Origin: Flabesymbios commensalis
Lineage: Eukaryota > Annelida > Polychaeta > Terebellida > Flabelligeridae
Reading direction: 5' to 3'
Assembly: GCA_964017125.1 (NCBI GenBank)
Contig: OZ024902.1
Coordinates: 108,676,688 to 108,740,687 of the forward strand
Length of the DNA: 64,000 nt
In this document: in pieces, positions 20,247 to 33,100 of the stretch
How the letters are laid out: each line of letters opens with the position of its first letter
How positions within the stretch are numbered: the stretch's first letter is position 1
Program-made: the position numbers and the translations under genes
The notes under the pieces: generated by a model
The model's database searches: none
The model's input: the letters and a program-made list of their open reading frames with translations, nothing else
Told to the model about the DNA's origin: nothing

Positions 20247-22987
20247 GAGGGATTCTATAATTTTAAGCACCAGCACTGTCCGCACCTTGTAATATCTATT
20301 ATTGAATATTTTGAATTAATTTGATTACATAAATGCAATGAATGACCTTTATTTTACAATATAGCAATATTACAACCAAAAAAATTCTAACATAAAAGTG
20401 TTTTTTTGAAAGAAATATTGTGTAAATTTAGCCAATTTTAGCCAAAAAGCTTTTGTCCCACACTCTAAATCCCATATAAACAGGCGATTTACTCTAGACT
20501 TCCTGTATTATATATTATATTTGTTTCTGATATAATGTTAGTGAAAAACACTATCTATAAGATTATATAGTTTTTATTAGATAATTTTATTATTCACAAT
20601 TTTTTATGCAATTTATGTCTAGCTGTCCCACGTTGCAGCGACTCTCTGTAACGCTAATAGTTTTCAGGTAATTTCTATACTTTTTCTGACCAAAATATCA
20701 CCGGTGCAAAACAGTTGCGCGAGACCTTCATGCGGTGAATCGTGAAAAAAGTTTAATAAATGTGTTTTTGTTTAGAAATAGAGTAAGGTTTGTGCAAGTC
20801 TTTGGTCTTTGAGTATTTTTATTCAACGTCTCTCCATAACGCAATTTTTTACACATAAATAATGCTAATAAACTAGTAAGCACTCTACAACTTCCAAGCC
20901 TACTACAATCTCATTTGAATTTTTTTTTTATAATTATAGTATAGCATAATACATATATATGGGTAAAACCAAAAATTGGGGTAACTTTGTAGCATCAAAA
21001 ATGGCAGTGAGGTGACCATCAAAGAGGAGGAAAACTACTTTATAGGTTTGGTGCACTGATCCCAATAGAGCATGAAAAAGCCACTGGCTGCGCTAGAAAT
21101 TTTTTTTTTGCTTTCAAATTTTAAAAAAGTTGCAGCATTCCACTTACTACTCCGTTACCAAATCCAAACCATTTAAAAAATTATGTTACTTTGTTTAGCT
21201 TGACATCACACTTTTAAACGTGATATCCTTATTGAAGCATAATACTAAACAATCGTACATCAAAACTGCTAAAAATTTAAAAAAAAATTGATGGGATGAA
21301 CAAAAATCTTTATTTCAACTCCGTTACCAAGCCAAAAAATACTCAACTGTATATTTTCTTATCATAACATCGATCACAAATGGGTGCTCTATTAATATGG
21401 GGACAACGAGCCATGTTTTAAAAGACTATATCATCAATCATTATAACTGTAAAACCCATAAAATTTGACAATTCACCACTCCGTTCCCTTTTCTTGGTAA
21501 CGGAGTAGAGTGGAACGGAGTAGTAAAATTAAAAGTATTCTAGGGATTAATGAAAAGATCTGGGCAATAATTCAAAAATATATCATACGGGTGGAAATAG
21601 TCCCCATAGCAACTGTTGTAGGCATACAATCATAAAACCCAACTCGTTTTTATACCCACAAGGCTAGGAACGGAGTAGTAAAAACAAAAGTATATTTTCT
21701 AACTTTTTGGTAATACCTGTTTCGAATAACTTGTCACTCAACAATATTAATTCTTTCAAGGTGAAAAACTCGTATAAGGCCCTTTAGTGTGTCAAACTAC
21801 ACTTGATATAATTTTAGTTCATGATTATTCACTTGATGGGGCATGCTACAATAATGGTAACGGAGTAGAGTGCAAATGTGGGGACATGTATATTCATTAA
21901 AATTATTTATATCGATATCAATTTTAAGTCGAATTTTGATCATTGATTAGTTAAAGTGAACAATGTCTAGCCATGAAATGTAATTGTTAGAATAATATTT
22001 TGATTTTGTATCCTACAGTGAAGTTTAAAATAGTGGAATTTTCTCTGGGGACATGCCATTTTCCACGTTTCCATGACATAGAGCTCTTATAAAACCATAT
22101 ATATATATATTTTTTTTACAAATAATCTAAACATTATTAAGTAGTTATGCCTAAACGTGAAGTTGCACCATTTATTTTTAATATTATTATATTTAAATCA
22201 AAATGCGGACCTTTTAAGTCCTGGGGACACTGATTTTATGTAAAATTACCCCAATTTTTGATTTTACCCATATATGCTATGCAGGATTTAGTAAAAAAAC
22301 GTCTCTCCATAACGCGTATTTTCTGTCTCTCCATAACAAAAATAAAAACGTTATGGAGAAAAAAAAGTAGTCACAAATTACCCTTTTACTCACTTAAAAA
22401 TAGCTATAAACCTTTATGAATTTGCTATTTTAACCAACAAGTCACACTTGTTGAAATAGTAACTTTTGGTTTTGTCTTCTAAATTGTGTTAGCATCGATA
22501 TTTAATATTTGTTTATTGTCACTCCATAACAGAAATAATTGTTGTTATGGAGAGACAATGTTCGTTATTATTACTCTCCATATAACGACAATAATCGTAG
22601 CAGAGAGTAATTCTTATTTCACTATTTAAGAGTTATTGTATTAAAGTGATTCTTTCCAAATTAAGTGATCACCATTAAAATAGCCATGTTCAACTACTTG
22701 TTTAATCTGGTATACTTTTGTAGAAGGATCACTGAGTAATTTAAGTTTGAAGATTACTCCGTAACATAAATTGGTCTCTCCATAACGGTAAATTAGTCTT
22801 TCCATAACGGTAAGAAAAATTTAAATTGATAAAAATAAGCATTTAAAATTGAAATTAAGCTCTGCTGACAACGCTATGTCAATAAACAAAGCTAAGTTGA
22901 CATGAGTTTAAATTTTGGAGAATATTCAGACAATCTCATATATCAAGGAAAATATCATCACTGGTGCCGAAAATTATAGAATCCCTC
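20247..22987. mobile_element. Outer inverted-repeat element with iterated TCTCTCCATAACG motif
   Basis: Ends GAGGGATTCTATAATTTT and AAAATTATAGAATCCCTC are perfect inverted repeats, extending to GCACCAG / CTGGTGC. ATAT flanks both sides. TCTCTCCATAACG or its complement recurs near 20838, 22303, 22330, 22355, 22540 and 22785. The element at 20961-22269 sits inside it, so the original was about 1.4 kb. No coding capacity seen. Confidence 0.8.
20961..22269. mobile_element. Inner inverted-repeat element with iterated GGTAACGGAGTAG motif
   Basis: Ends GGGTAAAACCAAAAATTGGG and CCCAATTTTTGATTTTACCC are inverted repeats with one mismatch, and ATATAT flanks both sides. GGTAACGGAGTAG or CTACTCCGTTACC-type words occur about seven times on both strands (21150, 21316, 21478, 21507, 21522, 21667, 21858). 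1.3 kb, non-coding, inserted in the outer element. Confidence 0.8.
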
Positions 22988-24071
22988 ATATGTTCCTGTC
23001 AATAATAGGTGAATGATATATTTCAACGATAGGGGTGACCAGGTTCCTACCACTGACCACCTTTTTTTGCCAGCCTTTCCTTCAGTAGGTCTAAGTAACA
23101 TTAATAAAATAGAAAACAAAAAAATTGGGTCAAAGTATCTCCCCTTTACGGTAGGGCTACTTGCAGAGATGCTATCTTGGCTTCTTAAGGCTATGTGATT
23201 TTTCACAATAATTTACCAAGCTGATCATGTTTATTGATATTTTTGTTTTTAGCGCTAAAGAGCAACTTAACTTTTAAAGGTTAGATATGGCGCAATATAA
23301 ATGCATTTTATCATTATATTATTATTGAACAGACATGCCATATAGCGCACAAATCGCAAAATAATATTAAACAAGTAACCCCAAGTCTCAAGGTGCCCCA
23401 TCCTCCTCTTATGTCTATGATCCAGGGACCCCATTCAGATATCAGGGGACATTCTGACCTCAGAGATTATACAGAGCGGGGGTTTACCTGAGCGACATCG
23501 TCTATGTGTGGAGAATGATCAGGGGTGTTTAACTAGAATGTGTGGAGATGGGCTATTCCAGTAGACACATTTGGCAAAGTTCTCCCAGATAGTGGATTGG
23601 GATATAATATTTCCATGTGAAAATAGAGGAAACCCCTATGTCTAAGGATTCCTTTTTATCTTTCATCTTGATAGAATATGTCCTGATGATTAAAAAAATA
23701 TATAGTTTTGTATAACTTTCTGCACATAAAGAATGCTGGGACACCCAAGCTTACGGGCCATAATACATTTAAATCTATGGGAGAGGTATTGTGTGGTGAG
23801 ACGACAAAATTCTGACATCCGGCAATTAGATCACGTGACAGATAAAGTGTTGTGGGAGGGCAGAGAAATATGTCAGAAATGTTTCCAACTTGGAAACTTC
23901 ATTTTTCTGATAAATACTGAAGTGGAAAATGACTTTTAAATAATGTCTAGCATCGATTAATTCTGTGTCAGATCACAGCGGCAAAATATCTATCTTTAAC
24001 CTGATCTTAGGCTAGCCCACCGCTGTTTTTCCAGTTGTTGTCTGGTTGATGCAGCTGTCAAAACAACGAAA
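22988..24071. other. Upstream region of the F-BAR RhoGAP gene
   Basis: No supported coding or repeat feature. The last few hundred bases should hold the promoter and 5'UTR of the gene starting at 24072; no TATA box or obvious initiator could be assigned. Confidence 0.35.
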
Positions 24072-24179
24072 ATGACGTCCGGTGCTGGTTTGGGAAAAAA
24101 CTTCAAGCTCGGAATTGGTCACTTGAACTTCGGCAGCAGAAGTCGTCTAAAAAAGACTCCAAAACACTTGGAAACACGG
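24072..24179 (+). CDS. ARHGAP45-like: RhoGAP gene exon 1 with start codon
   Basis: ATG in context CGAAAATGA opens 36 codons (MTSGAGLGKNFKLGIGHLNF..., basic end RSRLKKTPKH) up to the donor GTGCGA. It exits in phase 0, matching the phase-0 entry of the exon at 29901. The donor is weak at positions 4-6, so this exon is the least certain of the ten. Confidence 0.6.
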
Positions 24180-27100
24180 GTGCGATTACTACTAATTAGT
24201 AATACTAGATCTTTTAATTTTTGAATTTGTACTCCAGCAACACCTCCTACTCTAAGTTAGACCTAGAGGCTAGACTATTTGGAGTAGGCCCGCCCTATCG
24301 GGCTGGAGGGGGGAAAGGGCTGGTAGACTTTCTTAGACTTAGTGACAGTCAACCAGCTGACTCTTGTCTTGAACGCTGCCACAGTTTTTGATTCTAAGGC
24401 AGCTGCCGGAAGAGAATTCCAATCAGGGATAGTTTGATGCTAAAAAGAATTTGACTTTTAATAATTAATAACATTAATAACTAGCCTACTAGGCCTAGCC
24501 CTAACGCTAGGTCTAGCGTTAGGGCTAGGCCCAACATTCACCTTTTGCCTTTGGCATTGCCTGCTAATCATGACAATAGTCATTTTTAATCCATTTTATT
24601 AGTCGATTGAATCACTGTTATTGGGAATGAGATGATTTTTAAAATAAATATTAGTAGATGTTTGGTCTCAAATTAAACAGATTACAATATGAGAAATTTT
24701 CAACCACTCAGGCCACTAGGCCTATGTTTTTTTCTCTGTTTTAGATGAGCGCGCGCATTAGATTTAGGCTGGGCATTACCAATAAAACATGTGTTTTTCT
24801 CTGCCCAGCACGCGCATTAGATTGTTGCCGATTTCGGAAAAAAACAGTCAATTTGGGAGATAAAAAAAATCTGAAAAAGAACTAGTTTATTTAGAAAGAG
24901 AAAAAATACGGAGTGGCTAATCGTACGGCAAATTTATAATGATAGTCAACGGGAGCCTGTCATTTCGTAAACGAGGCTGCCCATAGAGTTACATTATAAA
25001 AAATCACGTGAGATTAGCCACTGCCTAAAAAATATATTTCCAGCAATTTTTTTTGGCTTGTTTTTTTCACCCTCATTAACTTTTCCAAAGATATGTCCAA
25101 TGTTTTTTTTATTTGGTCGCCCTCATTACCTTTCACAAAAATAGGTTCAATGTTTTTTTTTCTTAAATGTTATTTTTACCGCCCTCCCTCATTAGAATTT
25201 GGATTTTTTCTGATCTAAAACAGAGAAATTAAGCAAAGTGGCCTCAGGTTCTTGAAGTTGTGAATCCCGGTAGCGAGACTCAAAAGTCAAGTGGTTGACT
25301 TTTAATCAATTACTTTAGCAGGATAAGGGTTAGTGTGGCCGTGGGTGGCAGTCCGGCCTACAGTCTGTCAGCCGTGTGTTACAACGGCCTATGCGAGCGC
25401 AGCGAGCCAGGCAAATATAGCGCTAACAGTCTGTCAGACGGTGGAGGAGAGTTTAAAATGACAGTTAGTTTTTTGGTATCCAGTCAGTCAATTCTCAAAC
25501 AATTGTCACATTTTGTAACCACTATAAATCTAGTCAAATTTGGCAACAACCCTGAAAATTTCGCAAAATACTATTGAGTATTTTAAAAGTTAGACCATTT
25601 GTAATGCAATGACGTTAATTTGGGTTTATAGAGGAGCGTCATAAATGGGCATTTACCACATGTCAAATAATCTAGCCTATACAATAATTTGTTTCGAAAT
25701 TTTCAAGATAGATGCCAAATGACTAGAAAATAGGGTTTACAAGATTTCATTAAAATCTGTTGAAAATTGATTCAGTAGATACCAAAAAATTAACTTTCAT
25801 TTTTGACCAGATTCCACCGTCGGACAGACTTTAGTCTGTGACCTGAATGTTGCATTCAGTGCGCCAGGAACTAGGGCTAGGCCAGCAGGTAGGCAGATAT
25901 AGTGAAAGAAGTCATGGGTTAAGACAAGTCTAAGCCTTAGGATTACGGGCAGACCAGGTGATACGTGGGAAAAAATTGCTTTCACACCATGTCCATCACA
26001 AAAAAAGCGACCAAGTTAAGTGACCAAGATGTCAATTTTGATTTTCGGAATTTCCGAATAACGCATATAAAATGTTCCCGGCCAAACCCCTTTTAAAATC
26101 CATGTATGAACACAATATCATTCTATTTGTAATTATTGTGGTTGTTTATCTTGCAAGATTTTGTTAGAGTATATATATTGGAATCTGCAGAATGAAATGT
26201 CTCGGAAACTCATCTGAACAATATGTAGTGCATTCTTGAAAAAAATGTTTTTTTCACTTGTCAATCTTTAACATGTTAAGAGAAAAATTTGTTCATTCGG
26301 ATGAAAAAAAAAGTTCTGAGCAAAACAAAAAGATTGTTCTGGGGTGAAAAATCATAGCCCACCCTCCAGTATCATCTGGTCTGCCCCTAAGTTTGGATGA
26401 TGGATTATTCTTAATTTTGCTCAGTTTTGGTTTCACTTATGACATTTCAAGCATGTTAACCCTTACAGTGCGGGGATCGACTTTAGTCGTCAGACGACAA
26501 AAGTCGATCCCCGCACTGTAAAAGTAAAAAAATATTTATAGTGGTCATTTTCATAGACCCATATTAACCATGATAACATAGGTACCGTTATTCAAATGAA
26601 TGAGAAAGAGCTAATTGAGACATTTGATGATTTCAAATTGAAAAAACCCTTTGGTTGCGATGTTTTTTACAAATAATTCAGCGCTTTAAGGGTTAAACCT
26701 TACATTTGTTTTAATATCTGTTTTTCTAACGACGACAATCCTGCGTTACTGTTCATCCTCAAAGGCGAATTTAGCATTTTTAACCCTTGCACTGATATGG
26801 GCGAGTAAATTCTTGTAAACCACACATGCTGCAAATTTTATGCAGCAGTGTAAGGGTTAAACATTGTGAAGAATCATGTACAATTACAGTGTTCAGCACA
26901 GGCCGCGATATCGCGTCAATTACGCACTTAGAGGTCAAATGTGCCCTTTTTTTCCAGAGTAGTGAGACAAATGTCTCCAGCTATTTCTTGTCTGTGCTAA
27001 ATACTAGGCGTCAATTTCGTGCTTAGAGGTCAAATGTCTCCTTTTTTTCCAGGGAAGTGAGATAAATGTCCCCACCTATTTTTTGTCTGTGCTGAACACT

Positions 27101-30100
27101 GCGATTAGCCACTGCCTATTTATAATGTGGTGGACCCCACTTTTGTGCTCACTCACAATGTTTACTCAGCAAATCGGTCCTCGACTTGGAAGTTCCAACT
27201 TAGCCTTTGGCAGTTGTGATGAAGTGGATGCACATTTATTATTTAGGCTCCCTATGTGAGTTGGCCGGAAGTCGGGGATGATCACTCTGGTTTTTGTGGA
27301 CACGTCCTTTCAAAGCCATGATCAGTCACTCTCCTAATCAGGAACTGCTTCACCATACTTGAATTGTCAATTGAGTATTTAGATGTGCATATCTTTGTTA
27401 AAAGCGCAAAACTTCAGGCGTTCCCATCTTGCTATGTTTACAAACATCCTTGCCATCTTTGTGACACAACAAAAGTGGCCTCTTTTTTATAAGGCAGGTG
27501 GCTGCTCATAGGAGGTTCATTTGTATACAAAATGCAATTTTGTGGAATGGCCAAGTGGCCTCACATTGGAGGTCGGCTGCTCATAAGAGTGGCTGCTCAT
27601 AGCAGGTTCTACTGTAGCTGTAAATTATATTTCAATTGACTGGATAAGGTAGGTCTACTCCAAATAGGATATATAAGCCCTATGTGGTTAATATATTACT
27701 ATGATATGTGATGTGTTTATTAAAAAATGTGATTTCCTGATAATTACCCTTAGAGCACTAAGCTAAAAAAGTTAAATTTCCAGCAACTTGAAGTTGTCTC
27801 GTTACTGCGATCCACAACTTAACCCTTACAGTGCGGGATCGACTTTAGTCGTCAGAATCTAACGTCTACAGACCTCAGATTCTGACGACTAACGTCAATC
27901 CTTGCACTGTAAGAATCAACATATTTCTAATGACCGGAAACCCATAACATCTATAGGTATTCAAAAGAATCAGAAAGAGCTAACTAAGACATTTATGATG
28001 ATCTCAAATTGAAAAAAAACGCTTTGGTTTCGATGTTTTTTACGAATTAATTCAGCGCTTTAACCCTTTCACCACTGAAGCCCGTTTTTATGTGCTGAAT
28101 GCTATGGCATTCAGCACATAAAAACGGGCTTCAGTGGTGAAAGGGTTAAGGGTTAAAGTGACTGAAAAAATGAGTTATTTGTGATATTTATGTACCAACA
28201 TATATCAGTGTTTCAAGATTGAAAGCATATTTTATTTTTAACATTTGATTATACAGGGGTTAGTAAATCACAGAATGTCTAGACTGTAGTCGACATCAGT
28301 GACATTGTGAGGGTTAATGCTGCTGTCGAAAGTGGTGCACATGATGTAAAAATAATGTTTCAGACTTACCCAATAAAAAAGTGAATTAAGACCGACATAC
28401 ATGTTTTGGAAAAAAATGTTTAGACCACACCACATTAATTTTGCTTAAAGTAAAAAATCAAAAACAATTTCAAATTGATATCTATTAATTGTCGCTTGTT
28501 GTTGAAGTGTGTGAATAAAAAAAAGTACGGAAGATAATTTAGTAAATTGGCGCACAGTTAATTGATTTTTTCAGGTACTGTGACATTGGTTCACGTGGTA
28601 GAAATCCCCAAAAAATCATCCCTCACAAAGTTTTACATATTACACTAGAATTCAGGTTTTGTTCTGCTTAATACCTCCTCCAAAAAGTTAAATAATACGA
28701 TTCTATCGTTTCTAAGCTACAACAAACTGTCATTAAATGCTGGGATTTTTTACAAGAGAGTCTTTTACTTGTGTTATACTTTAGATCTGCTGTTACAGCG
28801 TTATCCTGGTTGCCGTATTAGAATGGCGATAAAAAGTTGTGGCTAGCTGTTTACCACTTTCACCCGGGTCAGGGCATGATGGATCATATCACAAGATCCA
28901 TTTAATGCCATAAGCTCAATCAAAGCTCCCACATACATGATCTGGAAAAACTGAAATTAAGAAAAGCCAGGGTAATGTTCTAAATGTCGGCAAATTCTAA
29001 CATTCTATCAAAACACAGGGAATTTTACATTTTTGGTGAAGGCCTAATCAGAGTATTCGAATTGGTGGAGCACAGATGGAGATTTGAAGAAAACAGGCAG
29101 GGATTTTTAACTGATAACTTTAGTGACCAAGTTTATCCATAGCTATGGTTCAGAACAACTGGCGACAGCCGGTGATATTGCTGGTTGTCGGCCCTGTGCT
29201 TTTAAAATGACATGACTGATCAATTTAGGCCATTCAATAATATTTCGTTTAATTGACTAGTTGTTTAAATGAATGCTTTTTCAATCTGGAAATTTGTGAA
29301 GCAAAGCTTCTATTCAGCATTTGTTTAGATCATGTTGAAATACTTAGTGTATCTGCGTTTCATTTTTATTTATCCTTCTATCCGGCAGAAGCAAAATCTT
29401 TTTCTGGAGGAAGTGCTCCTAATCGCATACAGGTTTAGAACTAGAAGCAAACATTTTCAGTAATTTTTTTTCATAATCAATGAATTGTATTCTCTTGTGG
29501 TAATGTTAGATCATAAAAAATGTACCTAACAATTTACATAGTGATGTGCCTGATGATTGATTATAATTGATGATCGGTCGCTTGGTACACCAATTATTAT
29601 GATCAATTATAAATACAATGCATCAATTAATGCTGATCATCAAAATTAATTAAATTGTGGAGTAATCTGCAGTTTCTCATAAAAATGTTTGACTGAGATC
29701 GGATTATGTCATATGGAACGGGCTCAACTGTCCCACCAAACTAATTATATTAACCAATCATAGATTATGAAATTCCAATCAATTTCTATACTAAATTTAT
29801 GGCTTCATGGAAAATGTTGTTTAATTAACCCTTTAAGCCCTCAGGATGCATTAAAGTACAAACTTGTAAATGAAAATAATTATTTTGATATAATTTACAG
29901 GATGATTTAGATGCTGCTACATCCATGTCACGAAAAACCAGTCTTGGTAGTCTGGTCGGGCCAACAAGTGCTCACATGCGTGTGACAAAAAGTAGCTCTC
30001 TGGGCAGTGTGAACAGCTCTGATGGACCACTAGATCACCACGATATTTTAGCCCTCACCCACAGTGTTCGAAGCTTCCATGATGTTCTCACCACCCTAGA

Positions 30101-33100
30101 GGCATTATTCAGTGTGGAAGGACCAGAGAGAGGTGAGAAATTACTTACTCAGTGCAATTTTGAAATATCTGTCTTCTCAGATGGCATACATGTGCATGAT
30201 GTGGTGATGTTTAAAAAATAATCCATATTATTAAAATATATCAGGGTTTTTGACGAAAAATATTACTATTTATGAAAAATAGACATTTCTAAAATTAAAT
30301 TATTGGATCAACTAAGCATCTACTAAAAACTATTTTAGCAAAATTAAGTGGTATTTTTATTGATCTAAAACATACTTAACCCCGTATATATCCGGGCATG
30401 GCAGGACAAGGGTTAATTGTGATGTATCTCCCGGTACATACATGGTACAGCTCAGCACCTTTTATACATGGTGTGCTCAGCACACAGGCTGATAATTTTA
30501 TCAAGTCAACACAAATAACATTATACTGGGAGTTAACCCTTGTACATGTTAAGTCAGCGTCAAAACTGTGGACCTACATTAAACAACCATTGGGTCAACG
30601 TACCTTTTTGCTGGTGACACGCTGGGCTTACCCCCAGCACAATTTTAAAATTGAGGGGGCTGGTCAAGCACCCAGAGTACCCCACCCCCTGTCTACGCCA
30701 ACATGTATTACTGGGGATGTGATATATTCTGGTACATGCAAACTGAGTGTATGTATTTGTGCATTCTAGAGGACATATGTTTGCATTGCTCGATTAAAGC
30801 TACTACAAATCTATACAAGAGGGGAATTGTGACTTTTCAAGTAACAAATACTGTACTAGTATGTTTAGACTAGGTTTTGTGAGTTTTTGTGGCGGCCATT
30901 TTTAATTTTGTTGGGTCATTTTATTATGAAAGATTGATTGGAATTTTGTTAAAGGTTTTTTTGGCAGCCATTTTGATTTAGAGTTTTAGACTTCAGAATT
31001 CAGACTTAAAATTTTAGAGATGAGTTTTTGTAGGCCCACCATTAAATACACTTGTATTTGTTTGTCAAATTGAAACAAATTCAAAGGATCCCCATTCCCC
31101 AGTCAACACAATGACTTGTCTCTCTGTTCAAGTGTTGGCTAATTGTATCACTCTATGCGACACTGGCCCAACATTGCAACAACATTGGATCAACGTTTCG
31201 CGTTTGCTGGAATTACAGCTGTTATTTTAATTAAAATGTCCATAGCAACCACCCAACGTTGGTTCAATGTTGTGTCACCGTCTTCCACACCAGTTGGCCC
31301 GGAATTGAAACATCATTGGATAAATGTATTTCCATTATGAAATGTAGAGACTAAAGGGTGGCCTCAGTCTTTACATAGGGGAATCCTGTTCACTCTCCCG
31401 TTTTCATTCAAGCAATGAATAGAGAATCATCGGACATTTACATAATTGAGCCAACATCGATCCACACATGTTGATATAGAAAATCCCGAATAAATCCTGA
31501 AGAACAACTGGGAATTCTTTTAATAAGTCATACCAATGAACCTCAATACCTAAGGATCATAATGCCATGGCAGTGCACAATTTCAGACCAAATTTCCAGT
31601 GTGGCAGAAGGACTCTCTCCTGCAAAATCCAGGGAGTCCCGTCCAATTCCAAAGAGTCCTGTTTGAAATGATTTTTTTTTCATGCAATCGCAAGATATTT
31701 TTTTGGTTGACATTTTTTAGCGCATTTATGGTTATTTATAATCATGATGATGTTTTTTAATTTTTGCTTACTTTATGTTTTTATTATTTATAGGGTTTTT
31801 TTACAGGGACAGTGAAATAGTCAAACAACAAACAAAAAAGTTTATATGCCTATGCTTTAATTATAAATTTACTTTCAGTAAGCATCAATACATTCTCACT
31901 GGAAACATTAAAATTTTAATGATCATTTTCCTATGTGCATGTGTGTATTACCTACTATTTATGGACCATGCTGCCCAAAACAGCAACGTGGTCTAGAATC
32001 AGATCATGTGGAGACTTAATACACTGTGCTTCAGTGATAGAGTCTAGTATACGGCCTAGCGGCCTGTTTCTAGGAAATTATAAGTGCCTACATAATATAG
32101 ACCCTACCAGCCTATATCCAGGCCATCACTACATCATTCTAGAGGATCGCGCAGCGCGAGGGCTGACGCGAGATTATGCATTAGTTCTGGTATAAACCTT
32201 ATAGTGCCTCTCTCTTTTCACCTGGTGAGGTAGGTGATTGTACAAGCATTGGCAAGAAGTCCAGGAGACAAGGAACCAGGGCAGGGCTGCTGAACCACAA
32301 AGAAACAGCCGTTCGAGCGACCAGCCACCAGAGTAAGGGCAAGGACTGACCCTTTTGAGATGTGCTCTGCTTTCTGAGCAGTGTGTTTGAAACCACCATC
32401 ATGAACCGTCATCGTCAGCCAACCATCCGTGTCCGCCGTGCCATCACCCAAGCAAGCAATGTACTGATAAAGAGCTCATTGCTTAAGACCAGAATCCGCC
32501 TCCTTCAGTGCTATGATTGAAGCCCACTGCCTTATGTGTCTCACAAAACGGCTCCTTTCAGAGCCCCTGTTCTCTGTGGGAACAGGAGTTACACCATTCT
32601 TTGCTCCAGGTGATCTATTTATGGACCGTGCCGTCCAAGACAGCAGCGTGATCTAGAATCAGATGTCCAATGTTGACTGAACGTTTGGCCACCGTCCACA
32701 GCGCTGACTGCTATATCTCGTCCCGGGCTACACCTCTTGCCACAAAGTCGCCTAGATTAACCCTAACAGCGTGGGGATTGACTTTAGATGTCAGAATTGG
32801 GCCTATGATAAAAAAAAAAAAAATCTAACTGAGAGTTAACCTGTAAAATTGAGGTGGGTAATTTGGAACTAGAGTTGGCAACTTGAAATTAATTTTAGAT
32901 TACCCCCAGGGATAACCTGAACAGGGGGGTAATCTGAAACTTTTATGTACAACGAATCCAGAGTTTTATAAAAAAAGATTTGTCTTGTGGACCAAGGAAC
33001 AATCCACTTGTCTCTGACAAGTCTGACTGACTGTCTAGTTTTGATTAACATGATAAATATATCACCTGAATCTTCATTTATAATGGAAATTCAATCATGC

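Larger units (their letters stand above)
27747..28313 (+). mobile_element. TTAA-clan hairpin element that holds two nested insertions
   Basis: Left end CCCTTAGAGCAC (after TTAC), right end GTGAGGG followed by TTAA (28314). The left hairpin arm starts CAACTTGAAGTTG at 27784. Its second arm is split at TTAA by the element 27823-28152. About 233 bp without the insert. Related to 52119 (CCCTTAGAACACTGATGTCG). Confidence 0.75.

Noticed and set aside
24492-24531. Telomere-like CCCTAA/TTAGGG
   Set aside because: One occurrence per palindrome arm, no tandem run.
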